A DNA stretch of 64,000 nt from Oceaniovalibus guishaninsula JLT2003 (GCF_000299575.1 NZ_AMGO01000046.1:124001-188000), one strand, 5' to 3'; shown: positions 34,361-43,265, counted from the stretch's first letter. Made by a program: numbers and translations. The notes: a model not told the origin generated them from the letters alone.

Positions 34361-34967
34361 AGGCCAGCCGCCGGCCTGTCGCCGTCTCGATCATCAGCGC
34401 AAGGTCGATGCAGATCGTGCGGTGGCGCGCGTAAAGCAGATCGAGCGCGGCCTTGCGCGGCACGCAGCGGCGGCGATAGACGCGATCGGTTTCTTCGGGG
34501 GTGCGGCACCGGGCCAGCAGCCATTCCTCGTGCCGGTGAAAACGCAGGGTGGCGAGGCCGGTGATGCCGGGGCGGCTTTGCAGCACATGCGCATAAAGGT
34601 CTGGGAAATCCTCGACATAGCGGCGCAGGGGCGGGCGGGGTCCGACGAAGCTGATATCGCCGCGCAGCACGTTCCAGAGTTGCGGCAATTCGTCCAGGCG
34701 GGTGCGGCGCAGGAACCGGCCCATCGGCGTGATGCGGTCCGACTTGTCGCCGCCGGTGACGCCGCTGTCGGCGGGATCGGGGCGCATGGTGCGGAACTTC
34801 CACAAGGTGAAGGGCCGCGACGGGGCGCGCATCCGTTCCGATCCGTAAAGGACGGGGCGGCCCGATGTTGCCAGCAGCGCCAGCGCCAGCAGGGCGACGG
34901 GCAGCGCCAGAAGCAGCGCCAAAAGCAGGGCGACGGTCAGGTCCAGCGCGCGCTTGCCGGGGGTCAT
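34320..34967 (-). CDS. Undecaprenyl-phosphate sugar phosphotransferase (ExoY-like)
   Basis: A 215-residue bacterial sugar transferase that loads the first sugar-1-phosphate on undecaprenyl phosphate at the inner membrane. It has one long N-terminal hydrophobic segment (residues 9 to 35), then FTLWKFRTMRPD, RRTRLDELPQLWNVLRGDISFVGPRPP and SRPGITGLATLRFHRHEEW, the standard motifs of the catalytic domain. It lacks the four extra helices of WbaP-type enzymes. It overlaps the epimerase gene by ATGA (34964-34967). The basic tail after residue 195 is unusual. Confidence 0.9.
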   Translation of the reverse strand: MTPGKRALDLTVALLLALLLALPVALLALALLATSGRPVLYGSERMRAPSRPFTLWKFRTMRPDPADSGVTGGDKSDRITPMGRFLRRTRLDELPQLWNVLRGDISFVGPRPPLRRYVEDFPDLYAHVLQSRPGITGLATLRFHRHEEWLLARCRTPEETDRVYRRRCVPRKAALDLLYARHRTICIDLALMIETATGRRLAFSGARRRHARPRP

Positions 34968-35776
34968 CGGGCCGGATCCGCCGTTTCCGATGCCTGCGAC
35001 AGAAGGTCGGCGGCGCCCTGGTGCGGGACGGGACAGTAGCGCGACAAGGCGGTCACGTCGAGGTGGACGTGCTGGACCGCGCCGTCCGGGGCGGGGCGCC
35101 AGCGGCTTGTGCGGCCCGCGGCGGTGAAGATGTCGGCCATCGCCACGCTGCCGCGGGCCGCGACGTTCAGGACGGGCGGCAGGGACGCATCGGTGCCGGC
35201 AAGGGCCGCAAGGCAGCGCGCCAGCAACACCGGCCCGATGAAGGACCGGCGGGGCCCATCGCCATCGGCGAAACGGTCGAGCAGCGGATCGGTGACGGTG
35301 GCGAGGGACAGGAACGGCTCGGACGCGCCGGCGACGTTGGCGAGGCGCAGCGCGGTCACGTCCGGCCCGGCGGCGGCCCGTTCGGCCGCCAGCTTGGCCG
35401 CGCCATAGGCGTTGGCGGGGGCCGGCGCGGCGTCTTCGGATACCGGAACGGGGCCGGTCGCGCCGTAGACGGCCGAACTGGACAGGACGAGGATGCGGCG
35501 CGCGCCCCACGCCCTTGCCGCGTCGCGGCAGGCGACCGCGATGGCCGCGTTGGCGTCCACGTCGCGGCCGGGGCCGGGCACGACCCCCGCCATGACGATG
35601 GCGGTGGCATCGCGGGCCTGCGGCAGCGGCGGCAGCGGCGCGCCGGGCGACCAGGCGAGATCGGCGTCGCATCCGTCGCGCGCGATGGCGACGACCGGCC
35701 TGCCATCCGCCGACCAGACGCGGCGCAGACGGCGGGCGACGCGGCCCGAGGCCCCGATCAGGATCAGCGGTTTCAT
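34964..35776 (-). CDS. NAD-dependent epimerase/dehydratase family protein
   Basis: A 270-residue extended-SDR protein with the Rossmann motif LILIGASGRVARRL at the start. ILVLSSSAVYGATGP supplies the catalytic Ser/Tyr region, and NAYGAAKLAAERA supplies the YxxxK pair. It resembles GalE/RmlD-type nucleotide-sugar enzymes but is shorter at the C-terminus. The ATG at 35776 is preferred over a TTG at 35791. It is coupled by a 4-bp overlap to the sugar transferase and probably makes or modifies the sugar that enzyme uses. Confidence 0.8.
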   Translation of the reverse strand: MKPLILIGASGRVARRLRRVWSADGRPVVAIARDGCDADLAWSPGAPLPPLPQARDATAIVMAGVVPGPGRDVDANAAIAVACRDAARAWGARRILVLSSSAVYGATGPVPVSEDAAPAPANAYGAAKLAAERAAAGPDVTALRLANVAGASEPFLSLATVTDPLLDRFADGDGPRRSFIGPVLLARCLAALAGTDASLPPVLNVAARGSVAMADIFTAAGRTSRWRPAPDGAVQHVHLDVTALSRYCPVPHQGAADLLSQASETADPAR

Positions 35777-35892
35777 GGCATTCTGGCTCAAGGCAGACTT
35801 TGCGCTGTCGCGGAGGTTCCTTTATAGGCATGGGGACGTATCGCGGCACCGGGCGCGATGCAAACGGGTGCACGAGAACGGGGGCGTTACGG

Positions 35893-37023
35893 ATGATCGC
35901 GATGCGGGGACGGGCGGCACGCCTGATGACGCCGATCCTGCTTTTGTCGCTGGTCGCCGGGTGTTCCAGCCTGCCGCGCGGCGCGGCGCTGGAAAGCGAG
36001 ATCCGCCGCGACGCCGTGCAGGGCGAGTCGGGCTATGCGTTCTATCCGGTGACGCGCGGCCTGCTGCCCACCGTCGCCGCATGGCCCGCCGTCAACGTCG
36101 AGCCGTCGCATGGCTGGCCGCGACAGACGCCCGGATCGCAGGGGCAGCTTATCGCGCCGGGCGACCGGGTGACGATCCGGTTCTGGGACAGTTCGGAAAA
36201 CTCGCTGCTGACGGATTCGGGGCAGCGGTCGGCGGATCTGGGGACGATGACGGTCTCGCCCTCGGGGCGGGTGTTCATCCCGTATGTCGGCGAGGTGCGT
36301 ATCGCGGGGATGAGCGACGCGCGCGCCCGCGAGGCCATCCAGACGCAATTGCTGGAAATTTCGCCTTCCGCGCAGGTGCAGTTGCAGCTTGAACAGGGAC
36401 GGCTCAATTCCGTCGATCTGGTGTCGGGGGTCAAGTCGCCGGGCAGCTATCCGCTGATCGACCGCAACCTTTCGGTGCTTGAGGCGATCAGCCTGGGCGG
36501 CGGCGTGTCCGAACGTCTGCGCAACCCGCGCGTCAAGCTGCAACGCGGGTCGAACCTTTACGCGCGGTCGCTGACGGCGCTTTACCAGAACCCCGCGCTG
36601 GACACGCTGGTGACGGGCGGCGACAAGATCATCGTGGACGAGGACCGGCGCTATTTCCTGGCGCTGGGTGCCGCGGGCAAAGAGGATCTGGTCTATTTCA
36701 CACAGGAAGACCTGAGCGCGCTGGAAGCGATCAGCATGATCGGCGGCATCGCCGATACCCGCGCCGATCCCGAAGGGATCCTGGTGCTGCGCGAATACCC
36801 GCGCGAGGCGCTTGCGGCGGGCCTGCGCGGCCCGCGCGAGACGCGGGTGATCTTTTCCATCGACCTGACGACGGCGGACGGGCTGTTCAGCGCCAAGAAC
36901 CTTCAGATCATGCCGGGCGACGTGGTGCTGGCCACCGAAAGCCCGGTGGGATCGCTGCAACTGGCGCTGGCCATCGTCGGCGCGGGCTTCGGCACGATCC
37001 GCACGGCCGCCGCCCTGCGCTAG
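35893..37023 (+). CDS. Wza-like polysaccharide export lipoprotein
   Basis: A 376-residue outer-membrane lipoprotein of the polysaccharide export family. The lipid Cys is in LLSLVAGCSSL. The poly-export domain starts near APGDRVTIRFWDSSEN and is followed by repeated SLBB-type units (VSGVKSPGSYPLIDRNLSVLEAISLGGGVSE and LSALEAISMIGGIADTRADPEGILVLREY). It should form the exit channel for the polymer. The start at 35893 has a G-run 9 nt upstream. The gene is divergent from the epimerase/sugar transferase pair, with 116 bp between, and its stop abuts the converging ggpS gene with no intervening base. Confidence 0.9.
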   Translation: MIAMRGRAARLMTPILLLSLVAGCSSLPRGAALESEIRRDAVQGESGYAFYPVTRGLLPTVAAWPAVNVEPSHGWPRQTPGSQGQLIAPGDRVTIRFWDSSENSLLTDSGQRSADLGTMTVSPSGRVFIPYVGEVRIAGMSDARAREAIQTQLLEISPSAQVQLQLEQGRLNSVDLVSGVKSPGSYPLIDRNLSVLEAISLGGGVSERLRNPRVKLQRGSNLYARSLTALYQNPALDTLVTGGDKIIVDEDRRYFLALGAAGKEDLVYFTQEDLSALEAISMIGGIADTRADPEGILVLREYPREALAAGLRGPRETRVIFSIDLTTADGLFSAKNLQIMPGDVVLATESPVGSLQLALAIVGAGFGTIRTAAALR

Positions 37024-38499
37024 CTAGGACGACGCGGCGAAGCCGGCCATCTGGTCCTTGGCCCAGGCGCGGATGTCGTATTTGCGGATCGTCGCGCGCA
37101 TCTGCCGCATCCGTTCGCGCCGTTCTTCTTCGGGCATAGCCAGCGCCTGAAGCAGCGCGCGGTCCATCGAGCGATACGAGAACGGGTTGGCCAGCACCGC
37201 CGATCCCATCTCGATCGCGGCGCCGGCGAATTCGGACAGCACCAGCACGCCGTCGCCATCGGTGCGGCAGGCGGCAAATTCCTTGGCGACCAGGTTCATC
37301 CCGTCGGCCAGCGGCGTGATCCAGGCGATGTCGGCGGCGACGTAATAGGACACCAGTTCGTCGAAGGGGATGGCGCGGCTGATCAGGGTCACGGGCTGCC
37401 ACGCGAAGGTGCCGAAGCGGCCGTTGATCCGGCCCGCCGTCTGTTCGATGCGGTTCTGGATGCCCTCGTAGACCGACATGTTGCGGTTGGCGCTGACCGA
37501 CACGTGCATCAAGCGCAGCTTGCCGCGCAGGTCGGGATTGTCGTCCAGGATCCGCTCGAAGCTCATCAACTGGTCGGTGCCGCCCTTGGTGTAGTCGGTG
37601 CGCCCGACCGACAGGATCATCGCGCAATCGCCCAGTTCGCGGCGGATCGCGGCGGCGGCGTCGCGGGTCTCGGGCAGGTCGGCCTTCGATTCGATGTAAT
37701 CCACATCGACCCCGACCGGCGAGGCCAGAACGCGCACATCGTGGTCCCCCCATCGCAGCGAGTTGGCGACGCGCCGTTCGCTGAGCGCCGCGCGATCGAC
37801 GATGAAGTCGGGATTGACCGGCTGTCGGGGCGCGGTATCGACGTCGAACAGGCTTTCGACGACGCCGATGAAGTTGGCGGCATAGCGCGGGATGTGGAAG
37901 CCCACGACATCGCAGGCCAGCAGGCTTTCGACGATCTCGCGCCGCCAGGGCAGGACGTTGAACATGTCGGCGGACGGAAACGGCGTGTGGTGGAAGAAGC
38001 TGATCCGCAGGTCGGGGCGCAGCCTGCGCAGATAGCCGGGCACCAGCCACAGGTTGTAATCGTGCACCCAGACGACCGCGCCCTGCGCCGCTTCGGCGGC
38101 GGCGGCTTCGGCGAAGGCCCAGTTCACTTCGCGGAAGGTGGGCCAGTCCACGGGGTCGTAATCGTATTTTTCCTTGAAGGAATGGAGGATCGGCCAGAAC
38201 GCTTCCTTGCTGGTGACATGATAGAAGCTGCGAACCTGATCCTCGGTCAGGGGCAGGCGGCTGACGGAATAGGCGCCATAGCTGTCCTCGATCTCGACCA
38301 CGCGGTCGAAGCCCGGATCGGACGGATCCTCGGCCAGCTTCCACGCGACCCAGGCCCCGTGATCGACGCGCCCGAAGAACCCCTTGAGCGTCGGGACGAT
38401 GCCGTTGGGGCTGGCATTCTCGCGAAACTCGATACGACCGTCGACCTCGACTTCCTCGTAGGGTTGGCGGTGATAGACGATGACCAGATCGCTGGGCAT
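37024..38499 (-). CDS. ggpS: Glucosylglycerol-phosphate synthase (GT20 family)
   Basis: A 491-residue retaining glycosyltransferase expected to join ADP-glucose and sn-glycerol 3-phosphate. It belongs to the same family as trehalose-6-phosphate synthase OtsA, but residue patterns match Ggp[13 protein letters not shown] at the start, SPNG (30-33) where OtsA has [21 protein letters not shown] (92-108), WVHDYNLWL (144-152), [17 protein letters not shown] (170-186) and GRTDYTKG. The C-terminus has [15 protein letters not shown] and LSEFAGAA. No phosphatase domain is attached. It is the last gene of the gpsA - HAD phosphatase - ggpS unit, 10 bp after the phosphatase. It may be mis-named otsA by similarity alone. 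Confidence 0.85.
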   Translation of the reverse strand: MPSDLVIVYHRQPYEEVEVDGRIEFRENASPNGIVPTLKGFFGRVDHGAWVAWKLAEDPSDPGFDRVVEIEDSYGAYSVSRLPLTEDQVRSFYHVTSKEAFWPILHSFKEKYDYDPVDWPTFREVNWAFAEAAAAEAAQGAVVWVHDYNLWLVPGYLRRLRPDLRISFFHHTPFPSADMFNVLPWRREIVESLLACDVVGFHIPRYAANFIGVVESLFDVDTAPRQPVNPDFIVDRAALSERRVANSLRWGDHDVRVLASPVGVDVDYIESKADLPETRDAAAAIRRELGDCAMILSVGRTDYTKGGTDQLMSFERILDDNPDLRGKLRLMHVSVSANRNMSVYEGIQNRIEQTAGRINGRFGTFAWQPVTLISRAIPFDELVSYYVAADIAWITPLADGMNLVAKEFAACRTDGDGVLVLSEFAGAAIEMGSAVLANPFSYRSMDRALLQALAMPEEERRERMRQMRATIRKYDIRAWAKDQMAGFAASS

Positions 38500-38509
38500 G
38501 GACGCTCCT

Positions 38510-39274
38510 TCAGGGGGTATCGGACCAGAGGGCGGGGTGCAGGTCGAGAACGCGGATCGCTTCCATGATGCCGCCCGCGCCCCTGGCTTCAGCGATGTGA
38601 ACGTGGCGCAGGGGCGCGACGCGATCGACCAGCGCCTGTTCGGCCCCGCCCACGACGACGGCCGGAAGGCCGCATTCGATCATCGACAGGTCGTTCAGCG
38701 TGTCGCCGGCGGCCAGCACCCGGTCGGGCGGCACGCCCAGATGCGCGACCAGCCGCTTGAGCGAGGGGCCCTTGCTGATGCCGGGCGGCAGGACGTCGAA
38801 ATAGCGGTTGTCGGAAATCAGATGGTCCAGCCCCAGCGCGTCGATCCGGTCGATGGCGTCCCTCTCGAAGGTCGCCGCATCGAGGTCGTAGCTGACGCGA
38901 TAGCGAAAGTCGGTCGATTGCAGCGTCAGGCCGGGTGCATCGCGCAGCGCGTCGCGCACACGTTCGCCCGCATCGTCCCAGGCCGCCGCGATCTCGGCCT
39001 CCAGCTCGGGCATCGGGGATTGCATGCCGTCGCGCATCCGGGCGATGGTGGTGCCCACGTCGCCGACGACGTAATCGGGCCACGGCACGCCGTCCTTGCA
39101 CAGATCGGCGATGAAGCCCGGATCGCGCCCGGTGACGAAGATAAGGCCAATACTGTCGCGGTTCTCCTCGATCCAGTCATAGAGCGTGCGCCGATCCTCG
39201 GCCGAGCCGCCGAGGAACGTGCCGTCCAGATCCGTCGCCAGCACGAAGGTCTTGCCGCCCAGTTCGTCATCCAT
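38510..39274 (-). CDS. HAD-IIB phosphatase, probable glucosylglycerol-3-phosphatase
   Basis: A 254-residue sucrose-phosphatase-type HAD hydrolase. Motifs: DLDGT (15-19, nucleophile Asp15), FVTGRD (46-51), the Lys in ISKGPSLKRL, and GDTLNDLSMIE. In several proteobacteria the same domain is the N-terminal part of the fused enzyme GgpPS. Here it is a separate gene, 10 bp before ggpS and in the same order as the fusion, with a combined length (254 + 491) close to that of the fused protein. It should release glucosylglycerol from its phosphate. A purine-rich run (AAAGGAC) lies 11 nt upstream of the ATG. Confidence 0.78.
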   Translation of the reverse strand: MDDELGGKTFVLATDLDGTFLGGSAEDRRTLYDWIEENRDSIGLIFVTGRDPGFIADLCKDGVPWPDYVVGDVGTTIARMRDGMQSPMPELEAEIAAAWDDAGERVRDALRDAPGLTLQSTDFRYRVSYDLDAATFERDAIDRIDALGLDHLISDNRYFDVLPPGISKGPSLKRLVAHLGVPPDRVLAAGDTLNDLSMIECGLPAVVVGGAEQALVDRVAPLRHVHIAEARGAGGIMEAIRVLDLHPALWSDTP

Positions 39275-39292
39275 TCCGTCCGTCCTTTCCGG

Positions 39293-40408
39293 TCATAGAA
39301 CCCGCGTGCCGAACGGGTGGTCGAAATAGAGGCCCATCGCCTTCGGTTCGGCCTCGATCGGGCGGGACCACAGATCGCGGAAGGTCTGCCGCAGATCGGC
39401 GCCGCGATGCAGAACGTCATGGACCGCCTCGCAGATGGGCAGCGAGACGCCGATGCGCCGGGCCAGATCGACGACCGAGATGGCGTTCACCTCGCCCTCG
39501 ACCACGACAGGGGCGCCGTCGAAGCATTCGGCGCGCGGCAACCCGCGGCCCAGTTGCATCCCCAGGCTCATGTTGCGGGACGTGGCGGACGAACAGGTCA
39601 GCGTCAGGTCGCCCGCGCCCGACAGGCCGGTGACGGTTTCGCGGCGGCCGCCCAGAACCTCGGCCAGGGTCTTCATCTCGTCCATGCCGCGGGTGATGAG
39701 GGCGGCGCGGGTGTTTTCGGCGAACCCCGCGCCCGACATCATGCCGCAGGCAATGGCGATGACGTTCTTGACCGCGCCGCCAATTCCCACGCCGACCAGA
39801 TCGTCGCTGATATAGGGCCGGAATGTCGCCCCGCTGAGCGAGACGGCCAGCCGCGCGGCGGGGCTTTGCGCGGGATCCAGACGGTCGCGATAGCGGAAGG
39901 CGAAGGCGACGGTCGCGGCGGTGGGATGGTCCAGCACCGTTTCGCGCGCGAAGGTCGGCCCCGACAGCGCGCCGACCGGATGGCCCGGCAATTCCTCGCG
40001 CGCGACCTCGCCCAGAAGCAGGCCGGTCTGCGCCTCGATCCCCTTGGCGCAAAGGGCCAGCGGCACGGCCTGCGGCAGATGCGGGCGCATCGCGGCGCAG
40101 ATTTCGCGCAGCGTGACCGACGGCGTGACGATCAGCACGGCCTGCGCGTCGCGCAGGGCGGCGGCCATGTCGGTGGTGGCGGCGATGCCCGGAGGCAGGG
40201 GCAGGCCGGCCAGATAAACGGGATTTTCCGCGCGTTCCGTAATGGCCCGCGCGACATCGGCATCGCGGCCCCAAAGCGCCACCTCGCGGCCCGCGCGGCG
40301 CGCGACGCTGGCCAGCGCGGTGCCCCAGGCACCCGCGCCGATGACGGCGATCCGGTCATAGGGACGGACCTGCGGTCTGGCCCGCGGCGAAGGGTCGGTG
40401 TCAGGCAT
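39293..40408 (-). CDS. gpsA: NAD(P)H-dependent glycerol-3-phosphate dehydrogenase
   Basis: A 371-residue enzyme that reduces dihydroxyacetone phosphate to sn-glycerol 3-phosphate. The nucleotide-binding motif is GAGAWG (24-29). ALCAKGIE, LSGPTFARE, the catalytic Lys in GGAVKNVIAIA and TGLSGAGDLTLTC are all in place. It is 18 bp upstream of the HAD phosphatase gene, so it likely feeds the osmolyte route as well as phospholipid synthesis. ATG 40408 is used; a GTG at about residue 14 is also possible, since the first 18 residues extend past the usual family start. Confidence 0.93.
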   Translation of the reverse strand: MPDTDPSPRARPQVRPYDRIAVIGAGAWGTALASVARRAGREVALWGRDADVARAITERAENPVYLAGLPLPPGIAATTDMAAALRDAQAVLIVTPSVTLREICAAMRPHLPQAVPLALCAKGIEAQTGLLLGEVAREELPGHPVGALSGPTFARETVLDHPTAATVAFAFRYRDRLDPAQSPAARLAVSLSGATFRPYISDDLVGVGIGGAVKNVIAIACGMMSGAGFAENTRAALITRGMDEMKTLAEVLGGRRETVTGLSGAGDLTLTCSSATSRNMSLGMQLGRGLPRAECFDGAPVVVEGEVNAISVVDLARRIGVSLPICEAVHDVLHRGADLRQTFRDLWSRPIEAEPKAMGLYFDHPFGTRVL

Positions 40409-40498
40409 TCCGTCCAGTTCGTTTCGCCCCGACGCCGGGGGCCGCGGTGCCGCGCACGGGCCGGACCGCGAAAATCCGGTCGGCACCCCTGCGGGCAT

Positions 40499-40572
40499 TG
40501 GAGGCGAGTACCGGAATCGAACCGGTGTACACGGATTTGCAATCCGCTGCGTAACCACTCCGCCAACTCGCC
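40499..40572 (-). tRNA. tRNA-Cys (GCA)
   Basis: A 74-nt tRNA with encoded CCA. Acceptor GGCGAGT with ACTCGCC, D arm GGCGGAGTGGTTACGC, anticodon loop ATTGCAAAT giving GCA, and T arm CCGGTTCGATTCCGG. It lies between gpsA and pcm. Confidence 0.97.
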
Positions 40573-40694
40573 GCGCAGCGTCGCCCCGTGTCTTAACGGT
40601 GCCGCACCAGGGCCGCAAGGCGCGTTTGCGCGTTGCCGGGGCAGGGCGGGTGTGGCACACGGACGGCAAGCGATCTGGACAGATGGGTTGGGTC

Positions 40695-41348
40695 ATGGCC
40701 GATTACGCACTCCGCCGCACGATGATGGTCGATACGCAGGTCCGCACGGCGGACGTGACCAGCTTTCCGCTTCTCGATGCGATGCTGCGGATTCCGCGCG
40801 AACGCTTCGTGCCGGACGCCCTGCGCGAAACCGCCTATGTCGGCGAGAACATTCCGCTGGGCCCGCGGCGCGTCGTGCTGGAACCGCGCACGCAGGCCAA
40901 GCTGCTGGAGGCGCTGGACATCCAGCCCGGCGATCTGGTGCTCGATCTGGCGCCGGGGCTGGGCTATTCGACGGCGGTGATCGCGGTTCTGGCCGAGGCC
41001 GTCGTCGCGGTCGAACCCGATGCCGACATGGCGCGCGAGGCGCAGGCGGCGCTGGTCGAGGTCGGCGCCGACAATGCCACGGTCGAGACGGGCGATCCGA
41101 CCCTGGGCGCCCCGGCGCACGGCCCCTACGACGCGATCGTCGTCGAAGGCGCGGTGCAGCGGGTGCCGGATTCGGTTATCGACCAGCTGGCCGAGGGCGG
41201 GCGGATCGGATGCATCTTCATGCAGGGATCGCTGGGCGTCGCCCGCGTCGGAGTGAAAACCGGCGGGCAGGTCAGCTGGCGCTATGCGTTCAATGCCAGC
41301 GCCCCGGTTCTGGAAGGATTCGATGTCATGCCGGAGTTCACGCTGTGA
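40695..41348 (+). CDS. pcm: Protein-L-isoaspartate O-methyltransferase family
   Basis: A 217-residue SAM-dependent methyltransferase. The start MADYALRRTMMVDTQVRTADVT is typical of the Rhodobacterales form, and the SAM-binding motif is VLDLAPGLGYSTAV. The enzyme methylates isoaspartyl residues in damaged proteins, but several residues of the E. coli substrate site (GSGYQTA context) differ, so activity is not certain. The second ATG at 40695 was chosen; an ATG at 40683 is 4 codons upstream. It overlaps the TolC-family gene by GTGA (41345-41348). Confidence 0.82.
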   Translation: MADYALRRTMMVDTQVRTADVTSFPLLDAMLRIPRERFVPDALRETAYVGENIPLGPRRVVLEPRTQAKLLEALDIQPGDLVLDLAPGLGYSTAVIAVLAEAVVAVEPDADMAREAQAALVEVGADNATVETGDPTLGAPAHGPYDAIVVEGAVQRVPDSVIDQLAEGGRIGCIFMQGSLGVARVGVKTGGQVSWRYAFNASAPVLEGFDVMPEFTL

Positions 41349-42775
41349 CCTGCCTTGGCCGATTGAGAACGGGCGTGGCCGCGCTGATGCTGGTCGCGGC
41401 GCCGCTGGGGGCGAGTGCCGAAAGCCTGTCCGACGCGCTGATCATGGCCTATCGCAACAGCGGTCTGCTGGAAAATAACCGCGCGACGCTGCGGGCGGCG
41501 GACGAGGACGTGGCGCAGGCGGTGGCGGCTTTGCGCCCGGTCATCACCTATACCGCGCAGATGGCGCGCCAGTATGCGTTTCCCAACGACCGCACGACCG
41601 GCGAAACCAGCATCGGCGGTCTGACCATCGCCGGGCGGCGGATCACCGACACCGAGGAAACGGTGGCCAGCATGTCGCTGGCGGCGGACCTGCTGCTTTG
41701 GGACGGCGGCGCGGCGCGGCTGGCCATCGATTCGGCCAAGGAGCTGGTCCTTGTCGCGCGGCAGGGCCTGATCGCCGTCGAACAGATCGTTCTGCTGAAC
41801 GCCGTGGATGCCTTCGTTTCGGTCCGCGAGGCCGAGGCGCTGGTCAACCTGCGGCAGAACAACGTCCGACTGATCGACCAGCAACTTCAGGCGGCGCAGG
41901 ACAGGTTCGAGGTGGGCGAGGTGACGCGGACGGACGTGGCCTTGGCCGAGTCGCGTCTGGCCTCGGGGCGCAGCGATCTGGCGGCGGCGCTGGGCAATCT
42001 GGAAATCGCACGCGCCGAATACCGCGAACAGATCGGCCAGTTGCCGGGGAACCTCACGCCGCCGGGCAATCTGCCGCAAACCGCGCCGTCGCTGGACGCG
42101 GCGCAGGCGGTGGCGGTGCGCACCCATCCCGACATCCAGCGCGACCAGCGGCTTGTCACCGTGGCGGAACTGTCCATAGCGCGGGCCAAGGCGCAGATGA
42201 AGCCGCGCATCTCGGCGCAGGCGCGGGTGGCCATCGACGAGAACTATGAGGAAAATGCATCGGTCGGTATCGTCATGACCGGGCCGATCTATCGCGGCGG
42301 GCAGCTTACGTCGCTATACCGGCAGGCCATCGCGCAGCGCGACGCAAATCGCGGCGACCTTTACGAGACGATCAACGATATCGAGCGTCAGGTCGCCACG
42401 GCATGGGCGCGGTTGGAAGTGGCCCGCGCCCGGATCAGCGCGACCGATCTGGAAATTCGCGCCGCGACCGTCGCCTTCGAGGGGTTGCAGGAGGAGGCGC
42501 AGCTTGGCGCGCGCACCACGCTGGACGTTCTGGATGCCGAACAGGATCTGCTGAATGCGCGCGTGGACGCCATCCAGGCCCGCACGACCGAGGTGCTGGC
42601 CGTCTATGCTGTGCTGGCGGCGATGGGGTTGCTGACGGTGGATCACCTGAACCTCGGCATCGTCACCTACGATCCGTCGGCCTATTACGATGCCGTGTCG
42701 GATGCGCCGATCCACCGCATCAGCCCGCAGGGTGCCAAGCTGGACGCGTTGCTGCGCAGTTTGGGGCGCGAATAG
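41345..42775 (+). CDS. TolC-family outer-membrane efflux protein
   Basis: A 476-residue protein starting with GTG, with a signal peptide ending about GASAES. Two repeats of long helices and beta strands carry TolC-family landmarks (LADLLLWDGG, AQDRFEVGEVTRTDVALAESRLA, and in the second half GPIYRGGQLTSLYRQA, EEAQLGARTTLDVLDAEQDLLNA). It forms the trimeric exit channel for tripartite efflux or type I secretion. No inner-membrane partner is adjacent. The pcm-tolC order with overlap is common in this group of bacteria, as is the following PopZ-like gene. GGAG lies 10 nt before the GTG. Confidence 0.9.
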   Translation: MTCLGRLRTGVAALMLVAAPLGASAESLSDALIMAYRNSGLLENNRATLRAADEDVAQAVAALRPVITYTAQMARQYAFPNDRTTGETSIGGLTIAGRRITDTEETVASMSLAADLLLWDGGAARLAIDSAKELVLVARQGLIAVEQIVLLNAVDAFVSVREAEALVNLRQNNVRLIDQQLQAAQDRFEVGEVTRTDVALAESRLASGRSDLAAALGNLEIARAEYREQIGQLPGNLTPPGNLPQTAPSLDAAQAVAVRTHPDIQRDQRLVTVAELSIARAKAQMKPRISAQARVAIDENYEENASVGIVMTGPIYRGGQLTSLYRQAIAQRDANRGDLYETINDIERQVATAWARLEVARARISATDLEIRAATVAFEGLQEEAQLGARTTLDVLDAEQDLLNARVDAIQARTTEVLAVYAVLAAMGLLTVDHLNLGIVTYDPSAYYDAVSDAPIHRISPQGAKLDALLRSLGRE

Positions 42776-42863
42776 GCGCCCCGCTGCCGGTGAGGTCCGC
42801 CGCAGATTGTTCGCGTGCCGGGCGCGCGCTAGGATGAGTTCCGTGCAACCCGGAGGCGTGTGA

Positions 42864-43265
42864 ATGTCCGATACCAGACCCGGCGAGGTCGAGGATGTGC
42901 TGGCGTCGATCCGCCGGCTGGTCGAACGGGACGTGGCGGCGGAACGGTCCGGGGCCGCCGAACGATCAGGGGCCGACGATACGGCCGAGGACCGGCTGGT
43001 TCTGACATCCGACCTGCGCGTGGCCGAGCCCGAGGCCTTGCCGGCCAGGCCTGCCGAAATGGCCAGGCCGCGGGGCGCCGATCTGGTGCTGCCGGATATG
43101 GCGGACGGCGACATGCTGGACGAAGCGGCTTTGCGCGAGATGATCGCCGATGTCGTGCGCGAGGAATTGCAGGGCGTGCTGGGCGAACGGATCACCCGCA
43201 ACGTGCGCAAGCTGGTCCGGCGGGAAGTGATGCGCGCCCTGGCGCTGCGCGATCTGGAGCAATAG
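42864..43265 (+). CDS. PopZ-like pole-organizing protein candidate (DUF2497-type layout)
   Basis: A 133-residue protein. The N-terminus MSDTRPGEVEDVLASIRRLVERD closely resembles the PopZ H1 helix (EEILASIRRII pattern). A variable, acidic, Pro-containing middle follows (about 25-85). The C-terminal helices ALREMIADVVREELQGVLGERITRNVRKLVRREVMRAL match the oligomerisation region in position. PopZ forms condensates at cell poles that bind ParB and other factors. The C-terminal residues differ from textbook PopZ, so the call rests on layout and the N-terminal motif. It is 88 bp after the TolC gene on the same strand. Confidence 0.6.
   Translation: MSDTRPGEVEDVLASIRRLVERDVAAERSGAAERSGADDTAEDRLVLTSDLRVAEPEALPARPAEMARPRGADLVLPDMADGDMLDEAALREMIADVVREELQGVLGERITRNVRKLVRREVMRALALRDLEQ

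Noticed and set aside
37024-38499. Trehalose-6-phosphate synthase (otsA) for the GT20 gene
   Set aside because: The N-terminal and acceptor-site residues follow GgpS ([16 protein letters not shown]), and the neighbours are a HAD phosphatase and gpsA, which supply glycerol-3-phosphate chemistry, not trehalose.
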